This document shows, piece after piece, positions 17,067 through 25,318 of a stretch of DNA of 44,371 nt. Numbering within the stretch: the first letter of the stretch is position 1; every line of letters starts with the position of its first letter. The translations under genes and the position numbers were made by a program. This DNA comes from Phycisphaerae bacterium (GTDB taxonomy: Bacteria > Planctomycetota > Phycisphaerae > Phycisphaerales > UBA1924). The notes beneath the pieces were generated by a model. The model saw only the letters and a list, made by a program, of their open reading frames with translations. It did not search any database and was not told where the DNA came from. The DNA is taken from NCBI GenBank assembly GCA_016793195.1, contig JAEUJA010000024.1, positions 1 to 44,371 on the forward strand. The letters run 5' to 3'.

Positions 17067-17531
17067 ATGTTGAACCTCGACCGTCGTCGCGTTCTCGCAC
17101 ACTCTTCCTGTGTCGCCCTGGCCGCGGCGTTGCTGTCGCTGGCGGGGTGCGCCACCTACACGCCCGGCGGCTCGGGCTTTTCCAACGACGCGTATACCTA
17201 CCACAGCCTGCCCCACGAGCCCAAGACGATCACCATCGTCGACACCCGCACCGGCGAGCGCTTCTGGATGTATGAGATCCCCGCGGGGCGGCAGCTGGTA
17301 GTTCGCTTCTATGAGGACCAGTACCGCGACAACGCCTACACCCCCGCCGCCATGCGCTGGCAGGAGATGCCGCTGGGGCAGAAGTACGGCACGCTGTCGA
17401 ACGTGATGGCGGTGCCCGACGCCGGATGCCGTCGCGTCGACCTCGACGTGCGCCCGGGCCCGGAGATGCCGACGACCACCGCCGACACGACGATCCAGTC
17501 GGTGGAGACCGAGGCCGGCCGCTCGTATTGA
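17067..17531 (+). CDS. Small lipoprotein of unknown function
   Basis: 154 aa. The N-terminus reads as a signal peptide, with basic DRRRVL, a hydrophobic Ala/Leu stretch, and a lipobox LAGC whose Cys28 would be lipidated. The RRR start could also be read as a weak Tat signal. The mature part is small and beta-rich (TITIVDTRTGERFWMYEIP, LVVRFYEDQYRDNAY) and ends in a Thr-rich disordered tail. The GERFWMYEIPAGRQL segment recalls small planctomycete lipoproteins of unknown role. ATG at 17067 was chosen because it gives a complete signal; the open frame upstream runs through intergenic DNA. It is followed by a GNAT gene on the same strand. Confidence 0.7.
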   Translation: MLNLDRRRVLAHSSCVALAAALLSLAGCATYTPGGSGFSNDAYTYHSLPHEPKTITIVDTRTGERFWMYEIPAGRQLVVRFYEDQYRDNAYTPAAMRWQEMPLGQKYGTLSNVMAVPDAGCRRVDLDVRPGPEMPTTTADTTIQSVETEAGRSY

Positions 17532-17633
17532 TGATGTTCTGAGCCTCGACTTGCTGCGGGTGTATTGGGGGCGCCACGCAAGACCCATCGGCGGACGCGC
17601 CGCGGTTCCAGGCCGCCCGGGAGGTCTGAGCCC

Positions 17634-18119
17634 ATGTCGAATACGCCAATCACGCCCGACCCGCCGGACACGCTGGTGGTCTCTACCGATGATTCGCTGC
17701 TGGACCTCGACGTCATTCACAGCTTTTTGTCGGCGAGCTATTGGTCGCCGGGGATCGCGCGAGAGCGGCTGGAGCGGGCCATCCGCAACTCGCTGAACTT
17801 TGGGGTGTACGACCGCGCACGGCCGCGCGTGTCCGATCCGGCCAAGGCGTCGCAGGTGGGCTTTGCCCGCGTGGTGACCGACCGGGCCACCTACGCGTAC
17901 CTGTGCGACGTGTTCGTGCTCGAATCGCACCGCGGGCGCGGCGCCTCGAAACGGCTCATGCGGGCCGTCCTGGACCACCCCGAGCTCCGGGGCCTGCGCC
18001 GGTTCTGTCTCATGACCCGCGATGCCCACGGGCTGTACGGCCAGTTCGGCTTCGGGCCCACGCCCGACCCGTCGCGGTACATGGAGCGGCTCGACCGCGA
18101 GAGCTACAAACTCCCGTGA
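17634..18119 (+). CDS. GNAT-family N-acetyltransferase
   Basis: 161 aa from the ATG at 17634, preceded by GGGAGG. It has the GNAT fold order: an N-terminal strand/helix (IHSFLSASYWSPGIARERLERAI), the central strand VGFARVVTDRATYAYLCDVFV, then motif A LESHRGRGASKRLMRAVLDH, whose RGRGAS loop binds the CoA pyrophosphate, and the C-terminal GLYGQFGFGP. The arrangement matches the small cytosolic acetyltransferases resembling YhbS/YjcF-type proteins. The acceptor is unknown. It lies between a lipoprotein gene and a DUF1569 gene on the same strand, 53 nt before the latter. Confidence 0.9.
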   Translation: MSNTPITPDPPDTLVVSTDDSLLDLDVIHSFLSASYWSPGIARERLERAIRNSLNFGVYDRARPRVSDPAKASQVGFARVVTDRATYAYLCDVFVLESHRGRGASKRLMRAVLDHPELRGLRRFCLMTRDAHGLYGQFGFGPTPDPSRYMERLDRESYKLP

Positions 18120-18172
18120 TTGTTTCCCGGCGGCGCGCCGAGCGCGGGATTGCGGCGCGGTACACTGGGCGC

Positions 18173-18670
18173 ATGGGCACGATCGACACGGGCAAGAGCA
18201 CGGACCGCAGGGCGCTCCGGTTCGGCGATTTCGCCGCGGTGACGCGCGACCTCGACGCGCTCCACGCCGCCAGCGCGGGCGGCACGCTCCGCGCCGTCGG
18301 CAATTGGTCCGCGGCCCAGGTGTTCAACCACCTGGCGGCGTTCATGGAGTATCCGTTCACCGGGTATCCGCCCGAGCTCGCAAGCCCGCCGGCGCTGGTG
18401 CGAGTTGTCATGAAGTTCATGCGCCGCAAGATGTGCTTTGGCACGATGCCCGCGGGCGTGAAGATTCCGCGCGTGAAGGGCGGCACGGTTGGCTTCGAGG
18501 AATCTCCCGCCGAGGTCGCGGAGGCGAGACTCCGGGCCGCCATCGAGAGGCTTGATCGCGAGGCGCCGACGCGTCCCAGCCCGCTCTTTGGGCCGATGTC
18601 GCACGAGGAATGGAAGGGGCTGAATCTCCGCCACTGCGAGCTGCACCTGTCGTTCTTGCACCTGCGATAG
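18173..18670 (+). CDS. DUF1569/DinB-like fold protein
   Basis: 165 aa, ATG at 18173. The helical pattern and the segments VGNWSAAQVFNHLAAFMEY, FTGYPPEL and MSHEEWKGLNLRHCELHLSF match DUF1569 proteins, which adopt the DinB/YfiT four-helix fold. The His in FNHL and the HCELH pair near the C-terminus are in the positions used for metal binding in that fold. DinB-like enzymes include metal-dependent thiol S-transferases (bacillithiol or mycothiol dependent), but no thiol cofactor gene is seen here, so activity is open. The gene follows the GNAT gene on the same strand and precedes a metal ATPase by 134 nt. Confidence 0.75.
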   Translation: MGTIDTGKSTDRRALRFGDFAAVTRDLDALHAASAGGTLRAVGNWSAAQVFNHLAAFMEYPFTGYPPELASPPALVRVVMKFMRRKMCFGTMPAGVKIPRVKGGTVGFEESPAEVAEARLRAAIERLDREAPTRPSPLFGPMSHEEWKGLNLRHCELHLSFLHLR

Positions 18671-18804
18671 GCCGCGCTTGAACACTGCTTACCGACCCGC
18701 CTCCAGAACATGGCGCGATCCGCGCCGGTGTGCGTGCGTATTGAGACTCCGTCTAACTTGGAGTTCATTCGCCCGCGTCGCCCGCCCGATCTCTACGATC
18801 ACGC

Positions 18805-20835
18805 ATGTCGCAGGCCGGCACGCCCCATCCCGTTCGCGCCACGCACGAGGCGTCGCCGCGTTCGGGCGGCTCGCTCCTTGGTTTTCTCGTGTCGCCCAAG
18901 GGAGAGCTGGCCGGCGCCATCGTCGCGGGCGCGTTCCTGCTCGCGGGCGCCGTCTTCCACACGCTGCTGAAGCGGGAGGACGCGGAGTGGCTGGTGTGGG
19001 TGAGCCTGAGCGTCGGCATGGTCTACGGCCTGCGGGCCGCGTGGCAGGCCGTCGCCCAGTGGCGCATCGATATCGACGTGCTGATGATCGTGGGCGCGGG
19101 GCTGGCGGCGTACATCGGGCACCCGGAGGAGGGCGCGCTGCTCCTCTTCCTGTTCACGCTCGCGGGCGCGCTGGAAGAACTCGCGATGCAGCGCACCAAG
19201 CGCGAGGTCGAGGCGCTCAACAAGCTCATGCCCGTTGACGCGATCGTCCGGCGCGAGGGTCAATGGGTCGAGGCCGACCCGGATTCGCTCGTCCCCGGCG
19301 AGGTCATCAAGGTCCGGCCCGGCGAGCGGGTGCCGACCGACGCGGTGGTCACCAGCGGCGCAACCTCGTTCGACCAGTCCGCGATCACCGGCGAGTCCAT
19401 GCCCCGCGGCGTCGAAGAGGGGGACGAGCTCTACGCGGGCACGATCAACACCGACGCGCCGGTCGAGGCGCGGGTGCTCCGCCCGGTGCGCGAGTCAAGC
19501 CTGCAGAAGATTTTGAACCTGGTGACCCAGGCCGCCGAGCAGCGCGAGCCCGTGCAGCGCATCATCGACCGCGTGAGCGAGCCCTACGCCCTGGGCGTGA
19601 TGGGAATCAGCTTCGCGGTGCTGATGGTGTGGTGGCTGGCGCTGGGGCGGGCGTGGTCCGACGCGCTCTACACCTCGATCACGCTGCTGATCGTCGCTTC
19701 GCCGTGCGCGCTGGTGATCGCCACGCCGACGGCGACGCTCGCCGCCATCGCCCGCGCCGCCCGGGCCGGCCTGCTCTTCAAGGGGGGCCAGGCGATCGAG
19801 CGCCTGTCGACGATCGGCGCGATCTGCTTCGACAAGACCGGCACGCTCACCATGGGCAGGCCGCAGGTGTACGAGATCCAGCCCGTGGCGTGGTCCGACC
19901 CGGCGCGCCTGCTGTCGATCGCGGCGGGGCTGGAGGCGGACTCGACGCACCCGATCGCCGCCGCCGTGCGCGACGCCGCCAGCAAGCGAGGCGCCTCGCC
20001 CGCCACCATCGGCGAACTCGGGCACATCACCGGCAAGGGCATCTCGGGCGCGATGGGCGCGGCCCGCGTGCGCCTGGGCTCTTACCCGTTCGCCGAGGAA
20101 CTCATCCCCATCTGCCTGCGGGCCCGGGTGCGTGAGCTGCTCGAACAGGCCCAGGGACGCGGGCACGTCGCCATCGTGGCGGCCCACGAGTCTCCCGACC
20201 TGCCCGCGGGCGGCGAGGCCGCCGTCATCCTCATGGCCGATCCGCCGCGCCCGGGCGCCCACGAGATCACCAAGCAACTCCACGAACTGGGCGTGCGTCC
20301 GGCCCGGATGCTCACCGGCGACAACCGGCGCACCGCCGAGCGCGTCGCGGCGGCCTTGGGCATCGACCAGGTCGATGCCGAGCTCCTTCCCGAGAACAAA
20401 GTCGAGATCGTGCGACGAATGCGCGACGAACGAAAGCACGCGGGCATGAAGTACCCGGGCGTGGCGCTCATGGGCGACGGCGTGAACGACGCGCCCGCGC
20501 TGGCGGCGGCGGACCTGGCGATCGGTATGGGCGCGATCGGCTCCGACGCCGCCCTCGAATCGTCCGATGTCGTGCTTCTGGCCGAACACCTGTCGGTCGT
20601 GCCCTGGGGTGTTGAGCTCGCGCGCCGGACGCGCACGATCGTCAAGGCCAACCTCGTGTTTGCGCTCGGCGTGATCGTGCTGATGTCGATCGCGACGCTG
20701 GTGGGCTCGCTCTTGGGGCGCGGCGTGCCGCTCTCGATCGGCGTGCTGGCGCACGAAGGTGGGACGATCCTGGTGGTCGCCAACAGCCTTCGACTGCTGC
20801 TGGTGCCGAGCCCGCGGACCACCCCGCAAAGATGA
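18805..20835 (+). CDS. P1B-4-type metal-transporting P-type ATPase
   Basis: 676 aa. The transmembrane metal motif is SPC (299-301, in IVASPCALVIATP), and the last membrane helix has HEGGT (650-654, AHEGGTILVVANSLRLL). This pair defines the P1B-4 (CoaT/CtpD-like) group that exports Co2+, Fe2+ or Zn2+. Catalytic parts are all present: actuator TGES (195-198), DKTGT with phosphorylated Asp343, an HP dipeptide in DSTHPIAAAV, and MGDGVNDAPALAAAD. There is no N-terminal Cys-rich metal-binding domain, only a 25-residue polar start. It precedes an Rrf2-type regulator by 116 nt on the same strand, which could fit iron or redox homeostasis. Confidence 0.93.
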   Translation: MSQAGTPHPVRATHEASPRSGGSLLGFLVSPKGELAGAIVAGAFLLAGAVFHTLLKREDAEWLVWVSLSVGMVYGLRAAWQAVAQWRIDIDVLMIVGAGLAAYIGHPEEGALLLFLFTLAGALEELAMQRTKREVEALNKLMPVDAIVRREGQWVEADPDSLVPGEVIKVRPGERVPTDAVVTSGATSFDQSAITGESMPRGVEEGDELYAGTINTDAPVEARVLRPVRESSLQKILNLVTQAAEQREPVQRIIDRVSEPYALGVMGISFAVLMVWWLALGRAWSDALYTSITLLIVASPCALVIATPTATLAAIARAARAGLLFKGGQAIERLSTIGAICFDKTGTLTMGRPQVYEIQPVAWSDPARLLSIAAGLEADSTHPIAAAVRDAASKRGASPATIGELGHITGKGISGAMGAARVRLGSYPFAEELIPICLRARVRELLEQAQGRGHVAIVAAHESPDLPAGGEAAVILMADPPRPGAHEITKQLHELGVRPARMLTGDNRRTAERVAAALGIDQVDAELLPENKVEIVRRMRDERKHAGMKYPGVALMGDGVNDAPALAAADLAIGMGAIGSDAALESSDVVLLAEHLSVVPWGVELARRTRTIVKANLVFALGVIVLMSIATLVGSLLGRGVPLSIGVLAHEGGTILVVANSLRLLLVPSPRTTPQR

Positions 20836-20951
20836 CTGTCGAGTCCTGATTTCGCGCCGAGAGCCTGCCAATACTTGACCTGCTGGTTTGCTTCCCGTCG
20901 CGGGAGGCGGACGCGGCGATTTCGGGTGTCGGGCGATTCTCGGAGTGCCAC

Positions 20952-21410
20952 ATGTATTCACAGACCGCCGAGTATGCGCTGCGGGCGATGAGCTGCCTGG
21001 CCCTGCGGCCGAACGTGCTGGTGTCGACGAACGTGCTTGCCCGCGAGACCAAAGTCCCCAGCAACTACCTCTCGAAAGTGCTCCAGACGCTGGCCAACGC
21101 GGGGCTCATCGAGGGGCGTCGCGGCGTGGGCGGCGGGTACAAGCTCTCGAAGGACCCCAAGGAAACGACGCTCCTGCAGGTCATCAACTCGGTGAGCCCG
21201 GTGGAGCGGATCACGAGCTGCCCGCTCGGGCTGCAGAACCACGGGCCGAATCTGTGCCCGCTGCACCGGCGCGCCGACATGGCCGCCGCCGCAGTCATCG
21301 ATATCTTCGGCAACACAACCCTCGCCGACCTGCTCACCAACTCCAACAAGCCCCTGTGCGACACGGAGAAGACGGCCCGCTTGTCGGTCCACGGCACGCT
21401 GTCGAAGTAG
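20952..21410 (+). CDS. Rrf2-family transcriptional regulator
   Basis: 152 aa with the Rrf2 winged helix: MYSQTAEYALRAMSCLAL, then VLARETKVPSNYLSKVLQTL and the wing GRRGVGGGYKLSKDP. Rrf2 proteins (IscR, NsrR, RsrR, CymR) often bind an Fe-S cluster through three Cys. Here C90 and C102 are in the sensor loop (SCPLG ... NLCPLH), with C136 further on. IscR-like spacing (three Cys within about 12 residues) is not met, so the cluster would need a different third or fourth ligand. It follows the P1B-4 ATPase, so control of metal export by iron, NO or redox state is possible but inferred only from position. Confidence 0.92.
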   Translation: MYSQTAEYALRAMSCLALRPNVLVSTNVLARETKVPSNYLSKVLQTLANAGLIEGRRGVGGGYKLSKDPKETTLLQVINSVSPVERITSCPLGLQNHGPNLCPLHRRADMAAAAVIDIFGNTTLADLLTNSNKPLCDTEKTARLSVHGTLSK

Positions 21411-21516
21411 TCCCTCCGCGCCCGCCCGTCGCCGCACCGTTCTCATCCGCCGCTCCGCGGCTCGCCGATATCAACCCCGGCGCGGTTGTCGTCGCGCGGC
21501 CGCCGGGGAGGCACGA

Positions 21517-22146
21517 GTGAAGTACCAGACCACGCGCACCTACACCGATCGCCCGACCAAGGCCGCGTGGATCGCCGACAAGTACCGGGCCATCCTCGCC
21601 GGGCACGTGCTCGACATCGGTTGCGACCAGAAGCACCTGGCCAAGCACCTGCCCGCCGGCGCTCGCTACCTCGGCGTTGACATGGGCCCGCCCGCCGACG
21701 TCGTCGTCAACCTCGACCGACAGGAACTCCCCTTCGAGGCACGCTCGTTCGACACGGTCCTCTGCGCCGACGTGCTCGAGCACCTCGACCGCCTGCACGA
21801 CGTCTTCGATCGACTCTGCGAGATATCGCGCGGGCACGTCATCATCGCGCTCCCCAATCCCCTGCGGAACATGCTGCTGGCGCTGCACGAGGGCACCAAG
21901 GGCGTCGGGCTCAAGTACTACGGCCTGCCGCTCGAACCGCCGCCCGACCGCCACCGATGGTTCTTCGGCTATGAAGAGGCCGAACGCTTCCTCCGCCTGC
22001 GCGGCCAGCGCCATGGCTTCTCCGTCGAGCAGGTCGAGCCCGAAGAACGCGGCGTCCCCGCCCTCACCAACGCCAAGGGCGCCAACCTCATCGACTCTCC
22101 CAACGCCACCTTCGGCACCATCTGGTGCGTGCTCAAACGCGACTAG
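21517..22146 (+). CDS. Class I SAM-dependent methyltransferase
   Basis: 209 aa, GTG start at 21517 with GGGGAGG upstream. Motif I is HVLDIGCDQKHLAKHLP, which binds SAM with a GxxxxHL variant of the usual GxGxG loop. Motif II follows as YLGVDM, and the post-motif segment is FDTVLCADVLEHLDRLHDVF, as in the Methyltransf_11 group. The C-terminal part (YYGLPLEPPPDRHRWFFGYEEAERFL) is typical of methyltransferases found near cell-envelope glycan genes, but no glycosyltransferase is adjacent. It is convergent with the zinc-ribbon gene at 22380 and followed by a strong hairpin at 22163-22184. The substrate is unknown. Confidence 0.9.
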   Translation: MKYQTTRTYTDRPTKAAWIADKYRAILAGHVLDIGCDQKHLAKHLPAGARYLGVDMGPPADVVVNLDRQELPFEARSFDTVLCADVLEHLDRLHDVFDRLCEISRGHVIIALPNPLRNMLLALHEGTKGVGLKYYGLPLEPPPDRHRWFFGYEEAERFLRLRGQRHGFSVEQVEPEERGVPALTNAKGANLIDSPNATFGTIWCVLKRD

Positions 22147-22162
22147 CGGCCTCTCCGGGTGG

Positions 22163-22184
22163 CGTGGCCAACCTGTTGGCCACG
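22163..22184 (+). terminator. Perfect 9-bp hairpin downstream of the methyltransferase gene
   Basis: CGTGGCCAA (22163-22171) pairs with TTGGCCACG (22176-22184) around a CCTG loop, 17 nt past the methyltransferase stop, and is followed by TTCTTG. It probably acts as an intrinsic terminator with a weak U-tract; it could also be a dispersed repeat. Confidence 0.55.
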
Positions 22185-22229
22185 TTCTTGATACGCCCGA
22201 GGCGCGAAAGGATCATCCCAAATTCGTGC

Positions 22230-22254
22230 CACCGACAGCGCTTCGCGGTCGGTG
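22230..22254. repeat. Second hairpin in the 22147-22379 gap
   Basis: CACCGAC (22230-22236) pairs with GTCGGTG (22248-22254). Inside, CGC (22239-22241) pairs with GCG (22245-22247) over a TTC loop. It lies between convergent genes. Confidence 0.5.
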
Positions 22255-22319
22255 CGTTTCACTTCGTGCCCCGGACCTGCTTCAGTTCCGAACTCTTTGT
22301 CCCCGCTTGGCCCGTCCCC

Positions 22320-22366
22320 GCTCGCCTCTCTGTGCGTCTCTGTGCTTCTGCGCCTCTGTGGTGAAT
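22320..22366. repeat. CTCTGTG-type dispersed intergenic tract
   Basis: Reiterated CTCTGTG/TCTGTGC words running to CTCTGTGGTGAA, immediately before the convergent zinc-ribbon gene. The same lexicon recurs at 40013-40150 and 43300-43620. On the opposite strand it reads as TTCACCACAGAGG..., a non-coding boilerplate text that I recall from many unrelated bacterial genomes. Confidence 0.65.
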
Positions 22367-22379
22367 CTCCTCTTCTCTG

Positions 22380-23564
22380 CTACCTCGAGTTCGCAACCAG
22401 CACGATCACCGCGATCGCCGCGAGAACTCCTAGCACCAGGAGCGTAATCTTCGCCGCGCTGTACGGCCTGTCGCCCGACAACTCGCCCGTCCGCGCGTTC
22501 ACCAGAAACCGATACGCCTTGCCCGCGTACCGATACGCGCTCACCCACACCGGCACCAGGATGTGTTTGAACGTCACGCCCGAATACGTGATGTACGTCG
22601 TCCCGATCCGCTGATGATCGCCGCCGATGTCCTGGCGGATCGTCGCCTCGATCGTCGGACGCATCCGCGCCTGCGCGTCGGCGAATCCTTCCTTGAGCCC
22701 CACGCTGTACGCCTCGGCCCGGAACCCCGCCAGGTACTCGTCCGCGTACACCACCAGCTCGCGCGTGTCGAAGTCCGCGATCTTTTCGAGGTGCGCGGGC
22801 GGCAGCGTCTTGCTCGCCGGCACCAGCACGTCATCAAACCGGTTCCGAACCACCCCCGACACGGGCCGCCAGCGCGTCTTCCGCACCTGCTGCGGGCGCA
22901 TCACCGTCTTCCCGTTCACCGTCGCACGGACCATCTGCGTCTCAAAGTAGTCATCACCCCGCTCGCCCGTATAGCGGCACGTCGTCGCGCAGTCATACGT
23001 CCAGTACGGCACATACACACCCGACAGCCCGCCATCGAGATTCGCAAAGTCCTTCAGCTTCCCCGGCGCAAACCAGCGCGAACGCAACCACCCCGCGAAC
23101 AGCGACCGCGCCTTCTCCGCGTCGACCTCGAACGGGAGCAGGCTTCGCGGCTTGAGGAATCGCTCCGACACCGCCTGCGCCACGATCGGCGTGCCGCAGA
23201 ACGCGCACGACTGCGACGTCACGTTCGACGCCAGCGTCTGCGTCGCGCCGCAGGAGTCGCAGTGCACCACCAGCGCCTCGGCCGCCCCCTCACCCGCCGA
23301 AAGCTCCGCGAGCGTTCGCTCAAAGTCGATCTCTTCGACGACCTCGGTGCTCGCCGCGACGCCGTTCTCGCTCGCGCCGGCATCCGCGCCCCCGCCCGCG
23401 ATCGGGTTCTCGTGCCCGCAGTACTGGCAGTGCAGCGAATCCGTCCCCGGCTTGAACACCAGCTTCGCCCCGCACCTCGAGCACGGAAACTCCCGATCGC
23501 CTCCCTTGGGCGTCGGGATAGGCGGAGATTCCGCATGCGGATTGGAACGAATCTCTTCACTCAT
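22380..23564 (-). CDS. Zinc-ribbon membrane-anchored protein, partner of the SPFH protein
   Basis: 394 aa from the ATG at 23564; the open frame begins 12 codons earlier. Two N-terminal zinc ribbons are visible: CSRCG ... CQYCG, and CDSCG ... CAFCG. A large conserved domain follows (PYWTYDC, YTYSG-like strands, ILVPVWVSAYRY), then RFLVNARTGELSGDRPYS, and a single C-terminal membrane helix (ITLLVLGVLAAIAVIVLV). Proteins of this build are often mislabelled as primosomal N'-like; their role is unknown. They commonly sit next to an SPFH-domain gene, as here (gene at 23740, 175 nt upstream on the same strand), suggesting a membrane-associated complex. Confidence 0.8.
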   Translation of the reverse strand: MSEEIRSNPHAESPPIPTPKGGDREFPCSRCGAKLVFKPGTDSLHCQYCGHENPIAGGGADAGASENGVAASTEVVEEIDFERTLAELSAGEGAAEALVVHCDSCGATQTLASNVTSQSCAFCGTPIVAQAVSERFLKPRSLLPFEVDAEKARSLFAGWLRSRWFAPGKLKDFANLDGGLSGVYVPYWTYDCATTCRYTGERGDDYFETQMVRATVNGKTVMRPQQVRKTRWRPVSGVVRNRFDDVLVPASKTLPPAHLEKIADFDTRELVVYADEYLAGFRAEAYSVGLKEGFADAQARMRPTIEATIRQDIGGDHQRIGTTYITYSGVTFKHILVPVWVSAYRYAGKAYRFLVNARTGELSGDRPYSAAKITLLVLGVLAAIAVIVLVANSR

Positions 23565-23630
23565 GCCCGAAACACCAAGACGTCGCCGCCTATTCCCCAC
23601 AGCCTGGTGCCATTCGCCTTCCCATCAGTA

Positions 23631-23650
23631 GCCCGACCGTCAGGGAGGGC
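23631..23650 (+). repeat. 20-nt tandem-GA hairpin repeat (copy A)
   Basis: GCCCGACCGTCAGGGAGGGC: a 4-bp stem GCCC/GGGC, a GA/GA internal loop, a 2-bp stem CC/GG and a GTCA loop. It is preceded by CATCAGTA and followed by GTCTTCT. It lies in the 175-bp gap between the SPFH and zinc-ribbon genes. Confidence 0.75.
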
Positions 23651-23739
23651 GTCTTCTGGTCGCGACTTCGCGACTCCTTCACGCGAGCCCCGGGCGCCAG
23701 CGAGGGGTCTCTTCTGTCTCACGATCCGTTTGTTCCCCA

Positions 23740-24852
23740 TCACATCTTCGGCGGGATCGGCGGCGGCACGCTCGCAAACACACCCGCAAGCTCCGCCACG
23801 CTCCCCGCCGCCGCCCAGCTCGCCATCCCCTGCTTCCACACCAGCGTCTCACGCGTCAACCGACCACTCGACGCCTGCTGCGACAACGTCTGTATGTCAA
23901 ACGGCCCGGTCTGCTGGTTGTTCACCGCCACAAAGAACAGCCCCGCCCCCGGAATCGGCGGCGGAGTTCCCGCGCCGCCCGCGTGTCCGCCCTGCGCCCC
24001 TGCGTTCAGCGCGCTCGCCATCTGCTGTGCCATCACAAACCCCATCGCCATCCCCGCTCCGTCGCCCGCCGAGCCCGGGTTCTTCGCCGCCGCCTCCATC
24101 GCGTTCGCGGCCTGGAACTGCGCATACTGCTGCAGGTTCCCCACCAGCCCCATGCTGCTCCGCTTGTCCAAAGCCGCCTCAACCTCCGGCGGGAGCGAAA
24201 TGTTCTCGATCAAGAGCTTCGTCAGGTCCAGCCCATAAGTCCCGAACTCCGGCCGGATCGCGCCCGCGACAAACTCGCCCAGCTCGCTCAGATTCCCCGC
24301 AAGGTCCAGCATCGGAATCTTGCTCTCGCCCAGCGTGTCGGTAAACCGCGACACGATCACATTGCGCAGCTGCTCGTTGATCCCATCTTCGGTGAAGCGG
24401 GCCGCCGTGCCCACCACCTGCTTGATCAGCTCGCCCGGGTCGCTCACGCGCATCGCGTAGGTGCCGAACGCCCGCAGCCGCACCGGCCCGAATTCCGGGT
24501 CACGCCGCATGATCGGGTTCATCGTCCCCCACTTGAGGTCCGTGAACTGCTTGGTCTGAACGAAATACACCTCGGCCTTGAACGGGCTCTCAAACCCGTA
24601 CTTCCACCCCTTCAGCGTCGCCAGGATCGGGAGGTTCTGCGTCGTCAGCGTGTAGGTGCCCGGCTTGAAGACGTCGGCCAGTTGCCCCTCGTTCACGAAC
24701 ACCGCCGCCTGGCCTTCGCGCACCACCAGCTTCGCGCCGTTCTTGATCTCGTTGTTCATCCGCTCGAAGCGATGAACCAGAACGCTCGGCGCGTCCTCCA
24801 GCCACTGCACGATGTCGATCAGCTCGCCCGACAGTTTCTTCCAGATGTCCAT
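23740..24852 (-). CDS. SPFH-domain protein with C-terminal GYF_2 domain (YdjI-like)
   Basis: 370 aa from the ATG at 24852, which has a GGAGG just upstream. Residues ~1-245 form an SPFH/band-7-type domain of the YdjI-like kind (often annotated as virion core protein homolog): WLEDAPSVLVHRFERMNNEI, VREGQAAVFVNEGQ, FKPGTYTLTTQNLPILATL, and a helical part ending PPEVEAALDKRSSMG. A Gly/Ala/Met-rich linker follows. Residues ~310-360 are a GYF_2 (DUF4339) module, GPFDIQTLSQQASSGRL, for binding Pro-rich partners, ending in a Pro-rich tail. There is no membrane helix. It pairs with the zinc-ribbon gene downstream. Confidence 0.85.
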   Translation of the reverse strand: MDIWKKLSGELIDIVQWLEDAPSVLVHRFERMNNEIKNGAKLVVREGQAAVFVNEGQLADVFKPGTYTLTTQNLPILATLKGWKYGFESPFKAEVYFVQTKQFTDLKWGTMNPIMRRDPEFGPVRLRAFGTYAMRVSDPGELIKQVVGTAARFTEDGINEQLRNVIVSRFTDTLGESKIPMLDLAGNLSELGEFVAGAIRPEFGTYGLDLTKLLIENISLPPEVEAALDKRSSMGLVGNLQQYAQFQAANAMEAAAKNPGSAGDGAGMAMGFVMAQQMASALNAGAQGGHAGGAGTPPPIPGAGLFFVAVNNQQTGPFDIQTLSQQASSGRLTRETLVWKQGMASWAAAGSVAELAGVFASVPPPIPPKM

Positions 24853-25099
24853 GGCACGGCCTCCGCGCGGCGACACCAGGCCCGGCCGCGTGCGGGCGAA
24901 ACATCTTTCGCAGTCTAGCACACGCGGTTTCAGGTTCATCGAATCGCGATCGCCCGCCCGGCGCACGAAAAAGCCCCGGTCCGGGCGACGCGCCCGAACT
25001 CGGGGTTCACAAAGAGCTCACCAAAATGGTCAGGCTCCCGCGAGCCGGACCCGCCCCTCCCATCCTCTCGCATCAAGTGCAGCCAGGGGGCGTCTTCTC

Positions 25100-25153
25100 T
25101 TCGTGGCTTCGTGGTCGTTCCCAGTGCCAAGTGCCCAGTGCGTTTAGCCTTCC
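25100..25153. repeat. GTGCCCAGTGCC boilerplate, 3' flank of a GC-module gene
   Basis: The end of the 300-bp gap 24853-25153. Text of the form CTTCGTGGCTTCGTGG...CAGTGCCAAGTGCCCAGTGCG leads directly into the stop codon region of the gene at 25154. Nearly the same words precede 27313, 29489 and 30664. The rest of the gap shows no gene. Confidence 0.55.
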
Positions 25154-25318
25154 TCAGCACCCCACATCGAACGCGATCGCAAACGCGTCGTAGTCATCAC
25201 CGTTCACAAAGCCGTCCCCGTTGAAGTCCGCCGCCGCGACCGCCGCATCAAACGCGACGGCAAACGCGTCGTAATCATCGCCGTTCACAAACCCATCGAA
25301 GTTCACGTCCGCGTCACA
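25154..25318 (-). other. GC-terminal dockerin-like module (copy 2)
   Basis: 54 residues from CDADVNFDGF to FDVGC. Both loops read GFVNGDDYDAFA. Confidence 0.85.

Noticed and set aside
20874-20951. Promoter-like TTGACC before the Rrf2 gene
   Set aside because: No acceptable -10 at 16-18 bp; the hexamer alone is weak evidence.
22252-22548. Short open frames in the CTCTGTG tract
   Set aside because: Low-complexity repeat text readable in several frames; no RBS or domain.
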